DNA of 64,000 nucleotides from Monocercomonoides exilis (GCA_001643675.2 LSRY02000031.1:1135393-1199392), one strand, 5' to 3'. Positions 36,309-50,644 are shown, counted from the first letter of the stretch. Translations and numbers: made by a program. Notes: a model not told the origin generated them from the letters alone.

Positions 36309-39300
36309 ATGCTTGTGCGAACTTCAATACTCACGATCAAGTTGTTGTTTGTGATTTCTTTGTGTTGTTCCGAAAAGGGCACAAGCAGCAACAAATTCCA
36401 AGGGGTTAGAGAATATTCTTCAAAATTCAAGTTTCGATTTGAAGATGATGCAGAGAAGCACAGCATCACCAAACGCAGCTTGGAAAATAGTTTTTCTCAG
36501 GTGTGGGTTCCATGTAGAAACTCAACAAGCGTCCTCAGTTCGAAGTGTGAAAAATGGATGAAAATGCGATCAACGGTTTTATCCTGCATGAAAATGAAAA
36601 ACACAAGCGCGAATTTAAAAGAATTGGAATTCCGCCAATATGTTGATTTGAGTGTGATAGAAATGGATGGATGCGAAAAAGTGATTTTGTTTTCATGTGT
36701 TTTGAAACAGAACGGGAAAAGTGGAGCGAGTGAATTTATTGTGAACAATGGCGAGTTTTATCTTCAAAATGTGAAGATGGAACTGGATGAGCAGAATATG
36801 ATTCAACACTCGATTGTTTCAGGAGGCGGTGAAAAGGCAGGATTTCTTCTGAGAAGAGGTGCATATTTTGATGGTTGCTGTGCTTCATCGATATGTGTTT
36901 GCTCTCCATCTCCATTTTTGTGCAGCGAGAAGCTGGAGATGGCAGAGGTGACGGATTGCCTTTTCTGCAACATCACAACGCACCACAACGGGAAAGGGTG
37001 TTGCGACAGGACGTTACAGAGAAGCGTTGTGGAGAACTGTGAAATAGAGGGATGCGAGGATGTGTTTGGGGGGAGGATAGTGAGTGGCGCGAGAGGAAAT
37101 GAGTTTTCTGCACGAAATACAACATTCTGCAGAATGACAAGTGCCCACCATGATTCGCATTACACCACGCCCTTTGACGAGTTCACAACAGGAGAAGTCT
37201 CGTTTGTGAACTGCGATTTCGAAAACTGCAGAAGCACAAGCCACGGAGGAGGGGCGATCTGTGTCGGAGGAACAGCCTCACTGTCTGTTCAGAGGTGCAC
37301 ATTCACCAATGTTTCAACAACAGTTGGCAGAGGAGGAGCAATCAACAGCTATTCGACAAGTTCTGTTGAAATAAATGGAGCAAGTTTCACAAGATGCTCG
37401 AGTGATGGTTTCTTTGGTGGTGCTTTAGCAGCTATTAATTCATCTTTGTCCATGGGTTTATGTATTTTTGAGCAGTGTTCATCTTCATATGGAGGTGCCA
37501 TTAATGTGGAATATCAAAGTTATCTCAGAATTATTGGCACAAATTTTTATAACTGCAAAGCAACAAATCAATGTGGAGGAGCTGCTCATTTGTTCTGTCC
37601 ATTTGAAACAGTAAACTTTCTGGAAAACGAGCTTATCTTTTGCTCATCTGTAACACCGGGAGGAGGAATTGACATATATGATAACACAAGAAAGAAAAAT
37701 GTTTCATTTAAGCATTGCTTATTTATATGTAATGAAGTTTTCGGTAATAACAAATATGGCTTTGATGTTTATTTTGGAGATGGATTTTCTTCAATGGTAA
37801 CTTCAGAATGGATAACTGATTCATATTCAATATCCAATAAAACAAAAAGAATATGTTTGTGCAATTTTTATTCATTCGCTTGCGAAAATCCAACATTCCA
37901 TGATGAATGGTTGCCAGTGAGTTCTTCCGAAATGAACAGGATTATTCTTGTGGATGTGAAGCAAAGCACAACAGAATCCACAGGCGATTATTACCTGTGT
38001 GGGGCTGTGTCGCATGAATGCAAGACACTGAAATACGGTGTATCAAGATGGGTGGATTGGCATCATGAGCTGATCAGGGTGCGAGGGGGAACATACGAGG
38101 AGAGCGAGATGGTGATTGCGCAGATGAATGTTATGATAGAGCCGAACAAAGACGAAAATGAGGAGGAGGAGACAGTGACAGTTGTGACGAATGCAGTTGG
38201 GCATGCGATGTTTGAAGTGGAGAGTGGATCGATGCAGATGGCTGGGATGATCCTGAAGCACACCATTTCGAATGAATGCCAGCAGGCGTTGCTGGAGATG
38301 AGCGGCAAAGGATCAGAAGTGAGCTTTCTGAGGTGCGAGATCATGTCTGCAGCGACAAGTGCGGTTGGGCAGCATTCGTATTTTGGAGTGAAAGCTGGAA
38401 AGATGAAGATGGCGCAATGCACAGTGAAGAACATCGAGCTGGAGAATTGTGGGGTGATTGAGTGGGGGAATGGGGGGATGGTGGAGATGGATGGAAGCAA
38501 CTTCTCTAATATCACGCGCAGAGAAGGAAACGGGGCAGTTGTTGGGAAGAATGGGGGAGCAACAGAGAAAGTGTGGATTCAGAACATCAGCGTGAAAGAC
38601 TGTGTGTGTCAGAAAGGGAACGGTGGGGGAATTGAGGTGGTGGTGGAGAATGGGTGTGATTGTGGAATTGGGGGAGCAGGGATGGAGGCAGGATTTGAGA
38701 GATGCAGAGCAGAAGAAGGAAGTGGAAGTGGAAGCAGAAGTGAGACAACAAATGAAAAAACGAGCGGAGGTGGAAACAGGAATGAGGCAGAGGAGGGGAG
38801 GAGAGGATGTGGAGGAGGGATATGTGTGAGAGTGTTGGGAGAGGAAGCAGGGTTCAAGATTGGGGCTATTCAATTTTCCGGAAACAGTGCAGCACACGGG
38901 GAGGATGTGTGTGTGTTTGCTCCGCATCTGGAGAAGGTTGTGACAAGGACAAGCTTTGGATATTACTCTGAGAGAGGGGAGTTCAGTATTGAGAGTGCAG
39001 AGGGGATGAATGACGGATTGCGTGGAGTGTGGGTGCCGCTGGTGTTCTATCTGAGAAGCAGAGAAGGGAATGTGTCAGTGGGAGAAGATGGGACAGATGT
39101 GAGGCCCTGCGGGTTTTCGGAGTATCGGTGTCTGAGCGTGGGATATGCACTTGGACAGCAGTCAGATTGCCACCAGGTGCTGGTGTGGGGAAGCTATCAG
39201 CTGAACGAGAGCCTTGTGCTGGATGATGAGAAGGGATATGTGTGGAGCGGGACAGAAGACATGAGCAAGATGAGGATGGTGGGGAGCAGCATGGGAGTGA

Positions 39301-42300
39301 ACGGGATTATTGAAGTGAAGACGAGCGCCAGACTGAAGAAGTTGAGCATGACGGTTGGAGGGGCTCTGCCATCGACACAGCGAAGTGTGATTATTGTGAG
39401 CAATGCGAGAGCCAGCTGTGTGATTCAAGATTCGTGGATTGGCCCGGAAAGCAGCGTTGGGGAGATTGGGTTTTCGATATTGGTTGTCGAAGCAGGGCAA
39501 TGCACAGCATCGGGCATTACTTTCGAGAAACTGGAGTTTAGTGATCGGGCGATGATTGGATGCTCAGGATCTGGGTCAAAGCTGATCATGAGTACTGTGA
39601 GGATTGAGAATGTGAAATGCAGGAACACAAACGGAGTGATGAATGTGGATGCGTCAGCAGAGCTGACTCTGAGCAACACGACAGTATTGGGGATGGAAAA
39701 TGGAGGCAACAGCGAGTCTGTGATTATTGGAAACCGAGCTCGGCTGGTGATGATAAGCGGGGTGAGTGTGAGTGGTGTTGGGTTGGAAGCAGGAAACGGC
39801 GGGGTGGTGAAAGGAACAATCGGGAGCGGACAGAGGCTGTGTGTGGAAAACAGCAGTGTGAATGGGGAGTGCATGAAAGGGAATGGTGGAGGGATGGAGC
39901 TGAGGCTGGAGAAAGGAGGAGTGGTTGAGATTGGGATGAGTGAGAATGTGGCATTTGCGGGATGTCGGGCTGTTGCTGCGGCAGGAGCCGGAGGGTTTGG
40001 AGGAGGGATGCATGTTGTGCTTGCTGGTACAGCAGATGATTTTGTGGTGAAGAAAGCAGAGTTCACAGGATGCAGCGCAAGCAGGAAGGGGAGCGGGATG
40101 TTTGTGAAGGCGCCTCTGCTGTCAAAAGTGATCAACAGCACAACAATCGGGTTTGGGCCTGACCTTGGGGATGAAGAAGGGCTTGCTGGGGTTGAAGGGG
40201 GCGATGAGTCGTTTTATGTGCCGTTGGTGCTGTATCTGCGGGGAGAACCAGATGTGGTTGCAGTTGGAGGAGGGAATGCGAAGGATTTTGATCGGTGTGG
40301 GTATTCGGGCTATCCGTGCCAGACAATGGATTTCGCATTGGACAGGTGGCAGCAAGACAGAGGTTTGACATGTGTGGTCGACAGGTCGACGAGTCTGTCA
40401 TGCGAGGTTGGTTTTCGAAAGGGGAGGTTCAGCATTGAAGGGAAAGAGCAGAAAGCGGTATTTGTGGTGAATGAGAACTCGGAAAAGGCTCAAGAAGGGA
40501 TGATTGAGCAGAGTGCAGAAGAGACCAACATGAGCAGGATGGAGTTTAGTATGCCACAGCAACTGAATGGCCGAGTGGCGCTGGCAAAGTGCATTGAAGG
40601 GTTGATGAGGGTTATGGAGTGCAGTGTGAGTGTTCGGCTGTCGACGAACATTGAGTTTTCAGTTTTTGTTGTTTCAGGAGGAGAACTTGGGCTAGTGGGT
40701 TTTAGGGTTGATGATGTGATGTTTTCAGGAGGATGGATGGTGAGGGTGATGGGGATGGGAATTGGATCAATGAAGGGATGCGAGGTCATTGATGTGCAGA
40801 GCGCAGAAAGCAAGGAATTATTAGAAGTGAGGGATGGAGGGGTGATGAGAGTGGAGAACACAACTATGGAAGGTGTGGCGGATAGTTTTGGATCGGCAAT
40901 AAGTGACAAGAAAGGAAAGGAGGTTTCAGTGAAGAACAGTTCTATATGTGGGATGTGGAAGGCAGAAGGGAATGGAGGGATGATAGAAGGAGAAATAGAA
41001 AATGGAATGAGGATTGAAGTGAGTGGGGTGAGGGTGAGGAACTGTGGAAGCAAAGCGGGATGTGGCGGGGGGATGAGGATTGTTTTGAAGGGGAGTGGAG
41101 AGTTTGAGTGCAGCAAAATGGAGGGGTTGAGTGAAGAGGAAATGAGGATTGCGGAGTGTGGGGCAGAAGGGAGTGGAGCGAACGAAGGGTGCGGAGGAGG
41201 ATTGATGATTGAGTGTGTGGAAGGAGGAAGTGGCTTCGCCTTGAAGAGTGTAGTGTTTGGAGTTGGAGAGGAAGAAAACAAAGCGAGCAGGGGAGGGAAG
41301 AATGTGTTTGTGAAAGGAGAAGGTCTTCGGGGGCTTGTGAATGTGGAATCATTTGGGTTTGAGTTCATGAAGGAGGTTGGGGGAACAGACCTGAAGGAGT
41401 TAGAAGGATGCGAGGATGGCTTGGAAGGGATAGTGATTCCGCTGGTAATGCTGTTTCGAGAGGCGCCGGAGCGATGCTATGTGGGCGAAGATGGAGAAGA
41501 CACATACGAATGTGGATTCAAGGATTATATGTGCGAAACAATAGAATACGGGGCAGAGCAGCGTTTTGGTGGGAAGAAAGCAATGATGAGGCTGGACAGG
41601 TCGTTTGTGATAAGAAATCGGATAGTGGTTACTGAGCAGGAGATGGAAGTTGATGGGGAAGTGAACGGGTCAGTGATTGCAGTTGAAGGAAGCAAAGGGG
41701 ATTCAGGAGATGGAGTGATTCTGATTGAGAATGCAGCAGTATTTACTGGCCTTCAGTTTTCTGTTGGAGAGCTGTCTGATGTGCCACGAAAGTGCCTGTT
41801 TGAGTGCAGTGGAGGGGAGTTGGCCCTGACAGATTGCTCGATTAACGCTCAGTCAGGAGAAGGCTTGGGAATGGTTGAATGTGCGAATGGAGGAAAAGTG
41901 AATGTCATGAGACTTCGACTTTGCGATGTGGAATTAGGATCGGTGGGAGCAATTGAGGTGAAGGGAAACGGGAGCACAGGAGTTATTGAGTGGAGTGTCT
42001 TTGAAGATGTTAAGACGAGAGGAAAGGAAGGGGTGATAGTTGCGGAAGAGGGTGGACATGTGGAAGTGATGAACAGTTCAGTGAATTGGTCTTCATTTGG
42101 GGACAACAGTGGTGTGCATGTCAGCGAAGGAGCATCAGGGATAATTGTAAAGTGCAACATGAGCGAGCTGAGGAGGGAAAACAGGGATGGAGGAGGAGTG
42201 AGTGGGGTTGCAGGAGATGGAAAGAAGATAGAGGTGAGAGAATGCGAGTTTTTTGATGTGAAGTGCTTGAGAGATATGGGAAAAGGAGGGAGTGTGAGTG

Positions 42301-45300
42301 TGAGAGTGAGGGGAGGAGGAGCACTGGAGTTTGAGGGGAATAGCGTTGGAAAGAGCATGGTGAATGAAGAAAGCGGCGTTGGAGGAGGGGTGTATGTGAA
42401 GTTTGATTCGGAGGAAGGGGTGTACTGGATGAGATACGACAGATTTGAGGAGAACAAGGCGAGTGTGGGAAGAGATGTGTATTTTGAGTGTGTGGGTGCA
42501 AGCAAGATGTTGAAGCAGATGCGATGGGTGGACACGGCTGATGAGGACGAAGAGGAGGAAGAGAAGCAGCGGCTGTGGGTGTATGACAGGAGCAACGAGC
42601 CAGTAATCAATGTGACGATGTTTGCGTTTCTGTTTCCGGCTGGTGCAGACATACTGTTTGTGGATAAAGGCGGGACCAATTTTGAGGAGTGCGGAATACA
42701 GGCAACGCCGTGCAAAGATGTGTCGTTTGGGTTTGAGAAGCTGGGAAGCACGCGAACAACGATACGGATTGTGGAATCGGCAGCTGGGAAGAGCGAGATG
42801 AGACAGAAGGATGAATCGTTGACTCTGCAAGGGAAGAACAAAGCCGAAGTTGCAACTGTTCTTCGGATGGAAGAAAATGGGGGCTTTGTTGTTGAGGGGA
42901 GCAGAAAGATGGAGCTGAGTGTCCAAAGACTGCAGGTGGTTGTCTGTGTTTCTTGGGCGAAAGAAGCTGTGTTTGGAGTTGGAGGAAAGGGGGCAGTTTC
43001 TGTGCAGAATTGTTCAATCTGCGGAGAATTGGGATCAACTTTAAGTGGAGTGGGGAATGGATGGATTGGGAAAGGAAGTGGAGGGGAGATAAGTTTTGTA
43101 TCGGTGAATTTTGAGCAAATGGAATTGGGAGCAGGATGCGGAGTGGCAGAGATGAAAGATGGAAAACTAATTGTGGAGAAGTCTAACATGAGTGGGCTGT
43201 GCGGGAGCGTGGGAGGGTTGATCTGCGGGAGGGGAGAGAGCGATGTGAGTATTCGGGAGACAAATGTGAAGGGATGCAGAGTGTTCGGTGGAAGTGTGGC
43301 AAGAATGAGTGGTGTGTCGCAGATAAAGGTGTGGCAGGGAAGTTTGATTGAAGAGTGCAGGTCCGATGAGAACATGGATGGAGGTGGGATGTGGTGTGAG
43401 CTTGTTGGAGAAAGCGAGGTGATGATAGAGGATTGCAGGTTTTGCAAGTGCATGCTGACGAAAGATAATGGAAGAGGGGGAGGAGTGTTTTTGGATTTGC
43501 AAGAGAGTGCAAGCAATAATTTTGCGTTCAAAAGAGTGACATTTGAGGGGAACACAGGAGCCAAAGGAGAAGATGTGTTTGTTGTGAGCAAATCCTTGAA
43601 TGAATCGATCATAGCAGATCGCTTTGTTGATGTATCTGGGGCTGAGGAGGGTTCTGTCCGGGCAAAGATTGCAGGAATAGACAGTGAGTTTTTTGTGGAA
43701 GAGGCGATTGATCTGTATGAGTTTCTTGTTGAGCGCAGGTTGGGAGAGATCAGAGTTGGAGAGAAAGGATACGACTTTGCAGGGTGTGGAACAGACAAGT
43801 ATCAGTGCAAAACACTATGGAGAGGATACAGAAACATTGATGGATTGGCAGCGAAAAAGAGGCTGTTGATGGATGGAGAAGTGTATGCAGAAGAAAGCTA
43901 CGATCTTTCATCATTTGAAGTGAGTTCGATGCAGGACCAGGAGGAGTCTTGTGTTCGGATTCAATTGAAAAATGGAGAAGGGGTGAACGAATGTGTGTTT
44001 GGATCGTCCACAGTGCTGGAGATGAAGTGGATTGTGTTCAAATATGAGGAGTCATTGGAAGCGGGAGCGGGATGTTTGGTGTATTCCAGTGGCAGCAAGC
44101 TGACTTTGAATCGAAGCCGATTTGAGAATATGACAAGAGGAAATGTGAAGGTGACGTTGGTGAAGTGTTCGAGTGGAGTAGTGATGATGGAAGAATGCGA
44201 AGTGTTGTGCCAGGAGTTTGAGAGTGTTCCGTTTGCGCTTTGGAGCGGAGCGGAAATAGAAGGGTGTGTATTTGATGGTTTGAGAACGCGAAAGAGCATG
44301 AAAGGTGGGGCGATATATGCAGTGCTTGGAAAGGATGGGGTGTTGAAGATGGAAAACAACACGATAGCGAGAAGTGAGTGCTCGAGGAGCGCAGGGAGAG
44401 GAGGAGGGGTGTATGTGGACAGTTTGGAGAGTGAAGCTGAAAAGCCATTTGAGTTTTGCAGAGTGCTGAAACTGGAAGGGAACGAAGCAGCAAGAGGGAA
44501 GAACATGTTCATTGCAGGCAAAGACCTGAATAAAAGTGTGAACAGAGCATCGTTTGGGTTTGAGTATGAGTTAGCTTTGGAAGACAGGAATCTGTTTGCA
44601 GGAAGAGAAGCAGAATCAAAAGAGACGGATCTGATGCGCTATCTGGTGAAATACACAAGCTGGGAGATTCATGTGTCTTCTGGAGGATGGGATGTGGAGC
44701 GGTGCGGATTCGAGGAAGATCCGTGCAAAACGTTCTGGAAAGGGATGGAGCATGTGGAGGCGCTGGTGCCGGAAAAGAAAATTGTTGTCAAAGGAGAAAC
44801 TATTATTGCAGATGGATTTGATGTGACCAACTTCAGGATCTGTTCAGAAGGGCAGGAAACTGGAGAGCAGATGCACTCGATGCTTATTTTTGAGGAGAAA
44901 AACGAGCAGTGTGGAAACACTTCGCTGTTCAACAGAGGAACGTTAGAACTGGCACAGATAGACGTGACTGTGGGTGAACAGTTTGAGAATGAGGAAAAGG
45001 CGATCATTGTCAGTGAAGGAAAGATACTGCGCATGCAAGAATGTGACTTGAAGTCGAAGGCCATATTTTCTGAAGCAGGAGATTATTCGTTTGTTGTAAT
45101 GAAAAGCGGAGGAATTGATGTGGATAGAGTGAGTGTGAAGCAGACGAATGTGATTCGCAGCGTATTTGTGATCTGCACTGGGAGCGGTGAAGGCGAGATG
45201 GGTGAGGATGGGATGATTGGGGTACGAATCAATAGGCTCGATGTCGGTTCAGTGAACATTAGCAGCGGATGTGTGGTGGATGTTGTGTGGGTGGCAGCAG

Positions 45301-48300
45301 AGAGAGGAAATGGAAGAAGCAAAGATGCATTGAGTATTATGGTGAACGGGTCAGAGTTCAGAGAAATTGCAGGGAAAAAGAACGGGGCTGGAGTGATGCG
45401 CTCGACTACAGAAGGGTCAAGAGGGATTGGGATAGAGATGAATGAGAGTGTGTTTGTGGGGTGCAAGGCAAGTGAGTCTGAGCGAGGAGGGGTGATGGAA
45501 GTGGGGCTGAATGTTGGAGGATGGTACGAGGTGAGGAAGTGTGGGATTGAGCAGTGCAGCTGCTCGACAGAAAGGGGAAAAGGAGGGGGTGTGCATTTGC
45601 ATTCATCGGTGCAAACAGGACTGGACTTTCTGTTCCAAGATTCGGTGTTCGTTTCGAACTCAGCGCACATTGGGCGAGACATTTTCATCCTGTGCTTCAG
45701 CATTGCATCCCAGATCAACGAGACGCAGTTCCGGTTTGATCTGCGGGAGTCGCATTACAGCCGGCTGAATGCAGTATATGGGATGGATGAGACAGAGTAT
45801 TTTGCAGAGGCAGTGGACTTGATGGGCTTCATTGTGGTGTATCAATCAGACATAATATTTGTATCGAGCAAAGAAGGAGAGAGAGGCGAAGACACAAAGA
45901 AGTGTGGGATTCTGACACTACCGTGTGCAACACTGGGATATGGGATGGAGCATCTTGCGTTTGAGTACAAGAGCCAGCTTGTGGTGATTGAGGAAGGGAA
46001 AGTGGACAGCGAGATTGATCTGTTCAATGTGAGTGTGACATCTCGATCGTTTGAAGAAGCGGTTGTGAGAGTGGAATTATTTGGAAGGAGCAGCAGAAGG
46101 AGTGTTATTGAGTGTTCAGAATCAGTGACGTTTGCACTGCTTCATTTTGTGTTTGGAGAAAGCACAACAACAGATCACAGCAGCTTCATAAGGAGCGAAA
46201 ATGGGATAACGCGAGTGTCGAATTGCTCATTCAGCAGCATGACAGAAGGAGGTGGGCCGGCTGATGTGCTGTGGCCGCTTGCTGAGGCTGTTTGTGGGGA
46301 GGTTGTATGGGAGAGTGTTGTTGTAAACAATCTGAACTTTCAGAGAGGCATCATTTGGGCAAGCACGATGGCAAGAGTGGTGTGCGACCATGTATCCATC
46401 AGGGATATAGGATTGGGAAAAGAGGGCTTGTTTGATGTGAAAGGGGCAGGAAATGATTTGAACATGGATGAAAAGACGAATGGGGTGCTGGCTGTGAGTC
46501 TTTCGTCAGCAATGAATGTGAGCAGTTTGAGCAACGCCTCTGAGGCACTGATACAGAGTGCATCAAGTGAGGTGTGCATAAGCATGTTCAATTGCACATT
46601 CTCAGATTGCAGATCGGTATTGGAGAAGGGGAGCATGATGAAAGTGGCTTCTTGCTCAGATGTGAGTTTGGACTCATGCCTATTTGATGGAATGAGCAAA
46701 GAAGAGGATGACCATAACAGATGGAACGGCTTCGAAAACGCTATGGAGCTGTGCAGATGGAACGGGTCGCTGATTGATGTGGCAGGATGTGAAACAGCAA
46801 TGAAGTACACCACGATATGGAATTCATGGAAAGGCGGACTGTCCGTATCTGGAGGGAAAACAACAATAGAGAAAGGAGAGTTTGCGAACAACACTGGGCT
46901 TGCGGAGAAGTATCCCTCGCTTCGAAGAAACGCATTGTGTTCTGGAGGAGGGGAGCTGAATGTTGCGAGCTTGAAAGGAGGGGATGGGATAAAAGATAAT
47001 GGCTCGCTATGGTTTTTGAATGAGGGATGTGAGCTTGGCGGAATTGCTTCTGAAAGACTATCAGCATTGTTTATTCCCATATTGAATTCTGTGGAGACAG
47101 AAAGGTCGGGGAGTGATCTGAGCCTGAGATTCAAAGGGCTGCTTCTTCTTCCGTGCAACTTGTCTTTTCGGCTTATTTCGAGTGCCGGAAGTGCAGAATC
47201 TGTGGAGACATATGAGCTTGAAGAAAACGAATTTGTGTCTGAGTCCGAGGTTTGCACATTCATATCATTGGCAAAGATTGAAGCTGCAACAGAAGAAGAA
47301 GAAGTGTTTGTGGCGATTGCATTTGGAAATCATTCATCAGCAAGCTCCACAGAACGCTTCATAGTGAAGAATAGAAGCAAGTCTGAGGCAAGTGGAAATG
47401 ATAAAAGTGTAGAGGGAGGAAAGGAAGGAAAATTTTCATGGGTTTTGATTGTTTGCATTGTAATTGTGGTAATACTGTTAATAGTATCAATAATATTCAT
47501 TGTTCGATGGAAGAAGGTGAAGAATGAAGCAGAAGATCTGAGAGAAATTGTAAACGACAACATCAGAAAGGATCCGAAGGCATTTGAAATGGTGACAATG
47601 GAGATGTCACCCGAGGAGCAATGGAGGAGAGCAGAGAGGGAGGCAGAAAAGAAGAATGAAGAAAGAATAAAGAAGAGGGTGTATGAAAAGACAATGGAGC
47701 ATTCAGAGTCATCGGAGCATTTGTTGAGTGAGAGTGGATCAACTGAATACATTCTGGGAAGAGATTCAGATAAGATTCCCGAATGGGCACTGGAAAAAGT
47801 TGACGAGAAGGAAGAAGAGGAAACAAGGAAAATAACACCATCACCTTCCATTTCATCCATTTCGTCCACAGACACTTCAGACACAGATTCTTCTTTTATT
47901 CATGGGGAGGATCTGTGCCCAACCACCCTCATCGATGTCGAATCTGGTGGATGCAATGGCATGCTCATGTCCATACGAGAAACTGATTGTGGATTTGAGG
48001 GATTCGCTGTTTATGTTGTTGCACGGGCTGAATAAGACAAAAGAGATGGCGATTGGCACACCAAAGGAGAGGGAGATGACAGGTGCTCAGATTCTGTTCT
48101 GGGTTGCGAATGGGGCACTCCATTCATTTGATGAGATGGAAAATCCACTTCAATCATTGACAAATCTGAGTCCACACATTGTGTTGTTCTCAGAGCACAT
48201 GGTGATCACAGTTGCAATGCACTCAGATTGCTCTTCTTCATCCGATGACTCTGATTCTTCATCAATCTCTTCATCAACCATTGTCACCTCTTCCTCTGAC

Positions 48301-48786
48301 ATTTCATTGATGAGCAGGAGAGGAAGAGACTCGCCACCACCTTCATCTGCGTTTGAGGATGATGAAGACAATCGATATGAATGTTTGCGGTGGAAGGCAC
48401 CAGAGCTGCTGAATGGAATCAAGAAGCATGCCACAAAGAAAACAGTTGCGTTTTCAATAGGGATGATGCTCTGGGAGTGCTTGACTCTGAATGTTCCGTT
48501 TGGGGAATATGAGGCAGCGGTAGCTGGGCAGAAGATTGCTAATGGAGAAAGGCCAAACACAGAAATGATTCGAAGCTCCAAATTGTTTGGCGCAGTTAGG
48601 GCATGCCTGTCGCAAGAGGCAAAACAAAGATTGCAGCTGGGTGATTTGAAGAGAGAGTTTTTCCAACTGTTTCCGGCCGGAGCCACAATAATGACGATGA
48701 GTGATGCGATCATCGATGAAGAAGTGTCTGGAGTTATCGAGAGCAAAAGCGGCAAGGGCAGGATGAATGCAGATCAAAAGATATAA
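36309..48786 (+). CDS. giant surface beta-helix receptor-like protein with cytoplasmic pseudokinase (one frameshift in this copy)
   Basis: The open frame runs 36309-48035 (3908 aa). One extra C in the run at 47926-47928 shifts it; without that base, as in the second copy at 53780, the frame continues to 48786 (about 4158 aa). Residues 1-21 are a signal peptide. The ectodomain is Pmp/right-handed beta-helix-like: GGAI motifs early (HGGGAICVGG, GRGGAINS, YGGAINVE) and many short Cys-rich strands. A module with CG....PC.TL..G recurs eight times (about residues 548, 920, 1314, 1722, 2114, 2480, 2785 and 3180). One membrane helix (about 3709-3733, VLIVCIVIVVILLIVSIIFI) is followed by basic residues and a charged helix. 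The cytoplasmic domain resembles a kinase C-lobe (RWKAPELLNG; FSIGMMLWECLTLNVPFGEY) but I see no glycine loop, VAIK lysine, HRD (LSPHIVLF in its place) or DFG, so it is probably inactive. Role in surface sensing is inferred. Confidence 0.85.
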
Positions 48787-50644
48787 GACAGGCACAAGGG
48801 ATTACTATCATCAAGCAAAAGAACCGTTCAATTGGAATGTGAAAGTCAAGTCAACTGGCTTTTGGAACTGAGATCGATTTTTTTTAGTCATCCACACTAC
48901 AGCAAAGGCAGCAACAGTAAAAACAAAAGAATAAGAGCTTATTTCAGATATTGAAATATAATAATTGATCGAATCGCATTCTAAGAGAAAGAGAGAAAGA
49001 AAATATGTATTGATTTATCTTCGAGATTTTTTTCTTTTCTTTTCATTTTCCAAATAATGTTGATTTTTTTAAAAAAAAAAATAAACAACGCTAAAAAGAA
49101 CCTTGTGCAAAAGCACTTTTCATTTCATAACAACAACAACAGAAATTTAATGTTTCAATGTTTTTTTATTTTTTCACCTTCATAATTGTCCATTGACTGA
49201 TGGCTGAAAAATACATTAAAAAAAGTCACCAATGATTGAAATCTACCTTGACTTGGCTTGCACAACTTTGTTGAAGTGTTTTTTAAACATCCACAAATGA
49301 GTTATGAATGATGCCAAATAATACTTGATAGCTGCCATTTTCGAAAATAGAGAATTTTACAGGCAATGCTTCAACCATTTATTATTTGTGATAATGTTCA
49401 GGGCTGCCATCAAGTCTTGTGTTCACTCTTTTTTTATTAATTAAAAATTAGTAATTTCTCGTTGAAAATAGATTTTTATTTAAAAAAATTCAAAACAAGA
49501 ATCAATTTAACGAATCATCTTTCTTTTCTTTGTTATTTTTGCGTTTCATCATTCTCTTTATCAAAAATTTTTATCAAAAAAATATTCAATTTGATCTCGT
49601 TCTTTTTTTCTTTTTCTTTCTTTTTTTTTAAATTACCTCTCAACCATTTGTTCAATTTTTATTTATTTCTTTTCTTTTCTTTTCCTTTCCATTTCCTCAT
49701 TTCGCTTCAAATGCGCTTCACAATTGTTTATCAGTTATTTTTCTGGATTTGACGGACAAATAAAATAAAATTTGTTTCTGAACGAAGAAAGAGGATATTT
49801 TGAAATTATCAATATTTTTCGAAGAAATGGACTAAAATAATTGCGGAAAACACAACTGCACATGAAATCATTTTTTCATAGCAAATTATGTTGTTAAAGT
49901 GTAAATGGAATATGGAAGAAAACTTCATGTGAGTCTCTATCTATCTTTCTTTCTTTTTCTTTCGCTGAATAAGAGTACGATTATAGAACGTTAAATAATG
50001 ATGGCAGAGAAGCTTTGAGTATTTCAAATACTCCTCTGCCAAGAAGTTGGAGAAAGTGATTGTCGTGAGGAATAAATGCGACAATATCGATATTAATTTC
50101 ACTGAATGATTTGCAAATAGACGGAACTCCACATGAAGAATGTGAATAGATGAGAAAAGGAGATTTTTCTATTTGGAACGAAATTTATTGCTTTAAAAAT
50201 TTTATTCCATTGTCCTCTAACAAATATTTTTCTCAATTTTTGGATTTTTCTGTTATAATTTGCATAGTTTCGTTTGATTTATAATGAAATGAATGTGTGA
50301 AAAGTTTGGAACAAATCTCAGTTTTTTTCATAATTGCAAAAATTTCGTCCCATTTCTTATGATAGAGTCGAATTTTTAATGGGACATTATTTTTTGACTC
50401 GTATTTTTTTTTATTTTTGCTTGCCAACTTCTGAAAAGAAGTGAATGGCTTTCAGCTCTTTTATAAACTTTTATAAACAAGTTCAATTCATTTTATTCAG
50501 TGTTTATTTTTTATTTTTATTTTTATTTTTATTTTTTTGATAATTTAAAAAGGATTTTTTCCAGCTTACTGATCATCGCACAAGAAATCAATCACTTGTT
50601 TCATATGTCTAAATTTATTTGAAAAGTTCCTTTTGCTTAATTTT
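37690..50644 (+). repeat. left arm of large inverted repeat
   Basis: Matches 51069-64000 as reverse complement over its whole length, including the gene end and 1.8 kb of non-coding DNA. The partner arm is 23 bp shorter, all by small indels. The outer limit given is only where the window cuts the partner; the repeat may extend further left. Confidence 0.95.
48787..50367. other. 3' non-coding region inside the left arm
   Basis: AT-rich DNA after the giant gene. Open frames near 49462-49752 and 49941-50132 exist identically in the mirror copy but are low-complexity, and I do not accept them as genes. From about 50150 it resembles the dispersed repeat at 15420-15660. Confidence 0.5.

Noticed and set aside
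38043-47263. Long minus-strand open frames opposite the giant surface-protein gene (up to 649 codons) and their mirrored partners at 54-63 kb
   Set aside because: They are antisense shadows: the sense gene is GA-rich on its strand, so the complement has few stops. The peptides are Ser/Pro/His/Thr-rich without domains and change frame where the sense gene does not.
49462-50427. Small frames present identically in both arms of the inverted repeat
   Set aside because: Duplication of the DNA explains their conservation. They are AT-rich, low-complexity, and carry no motif.
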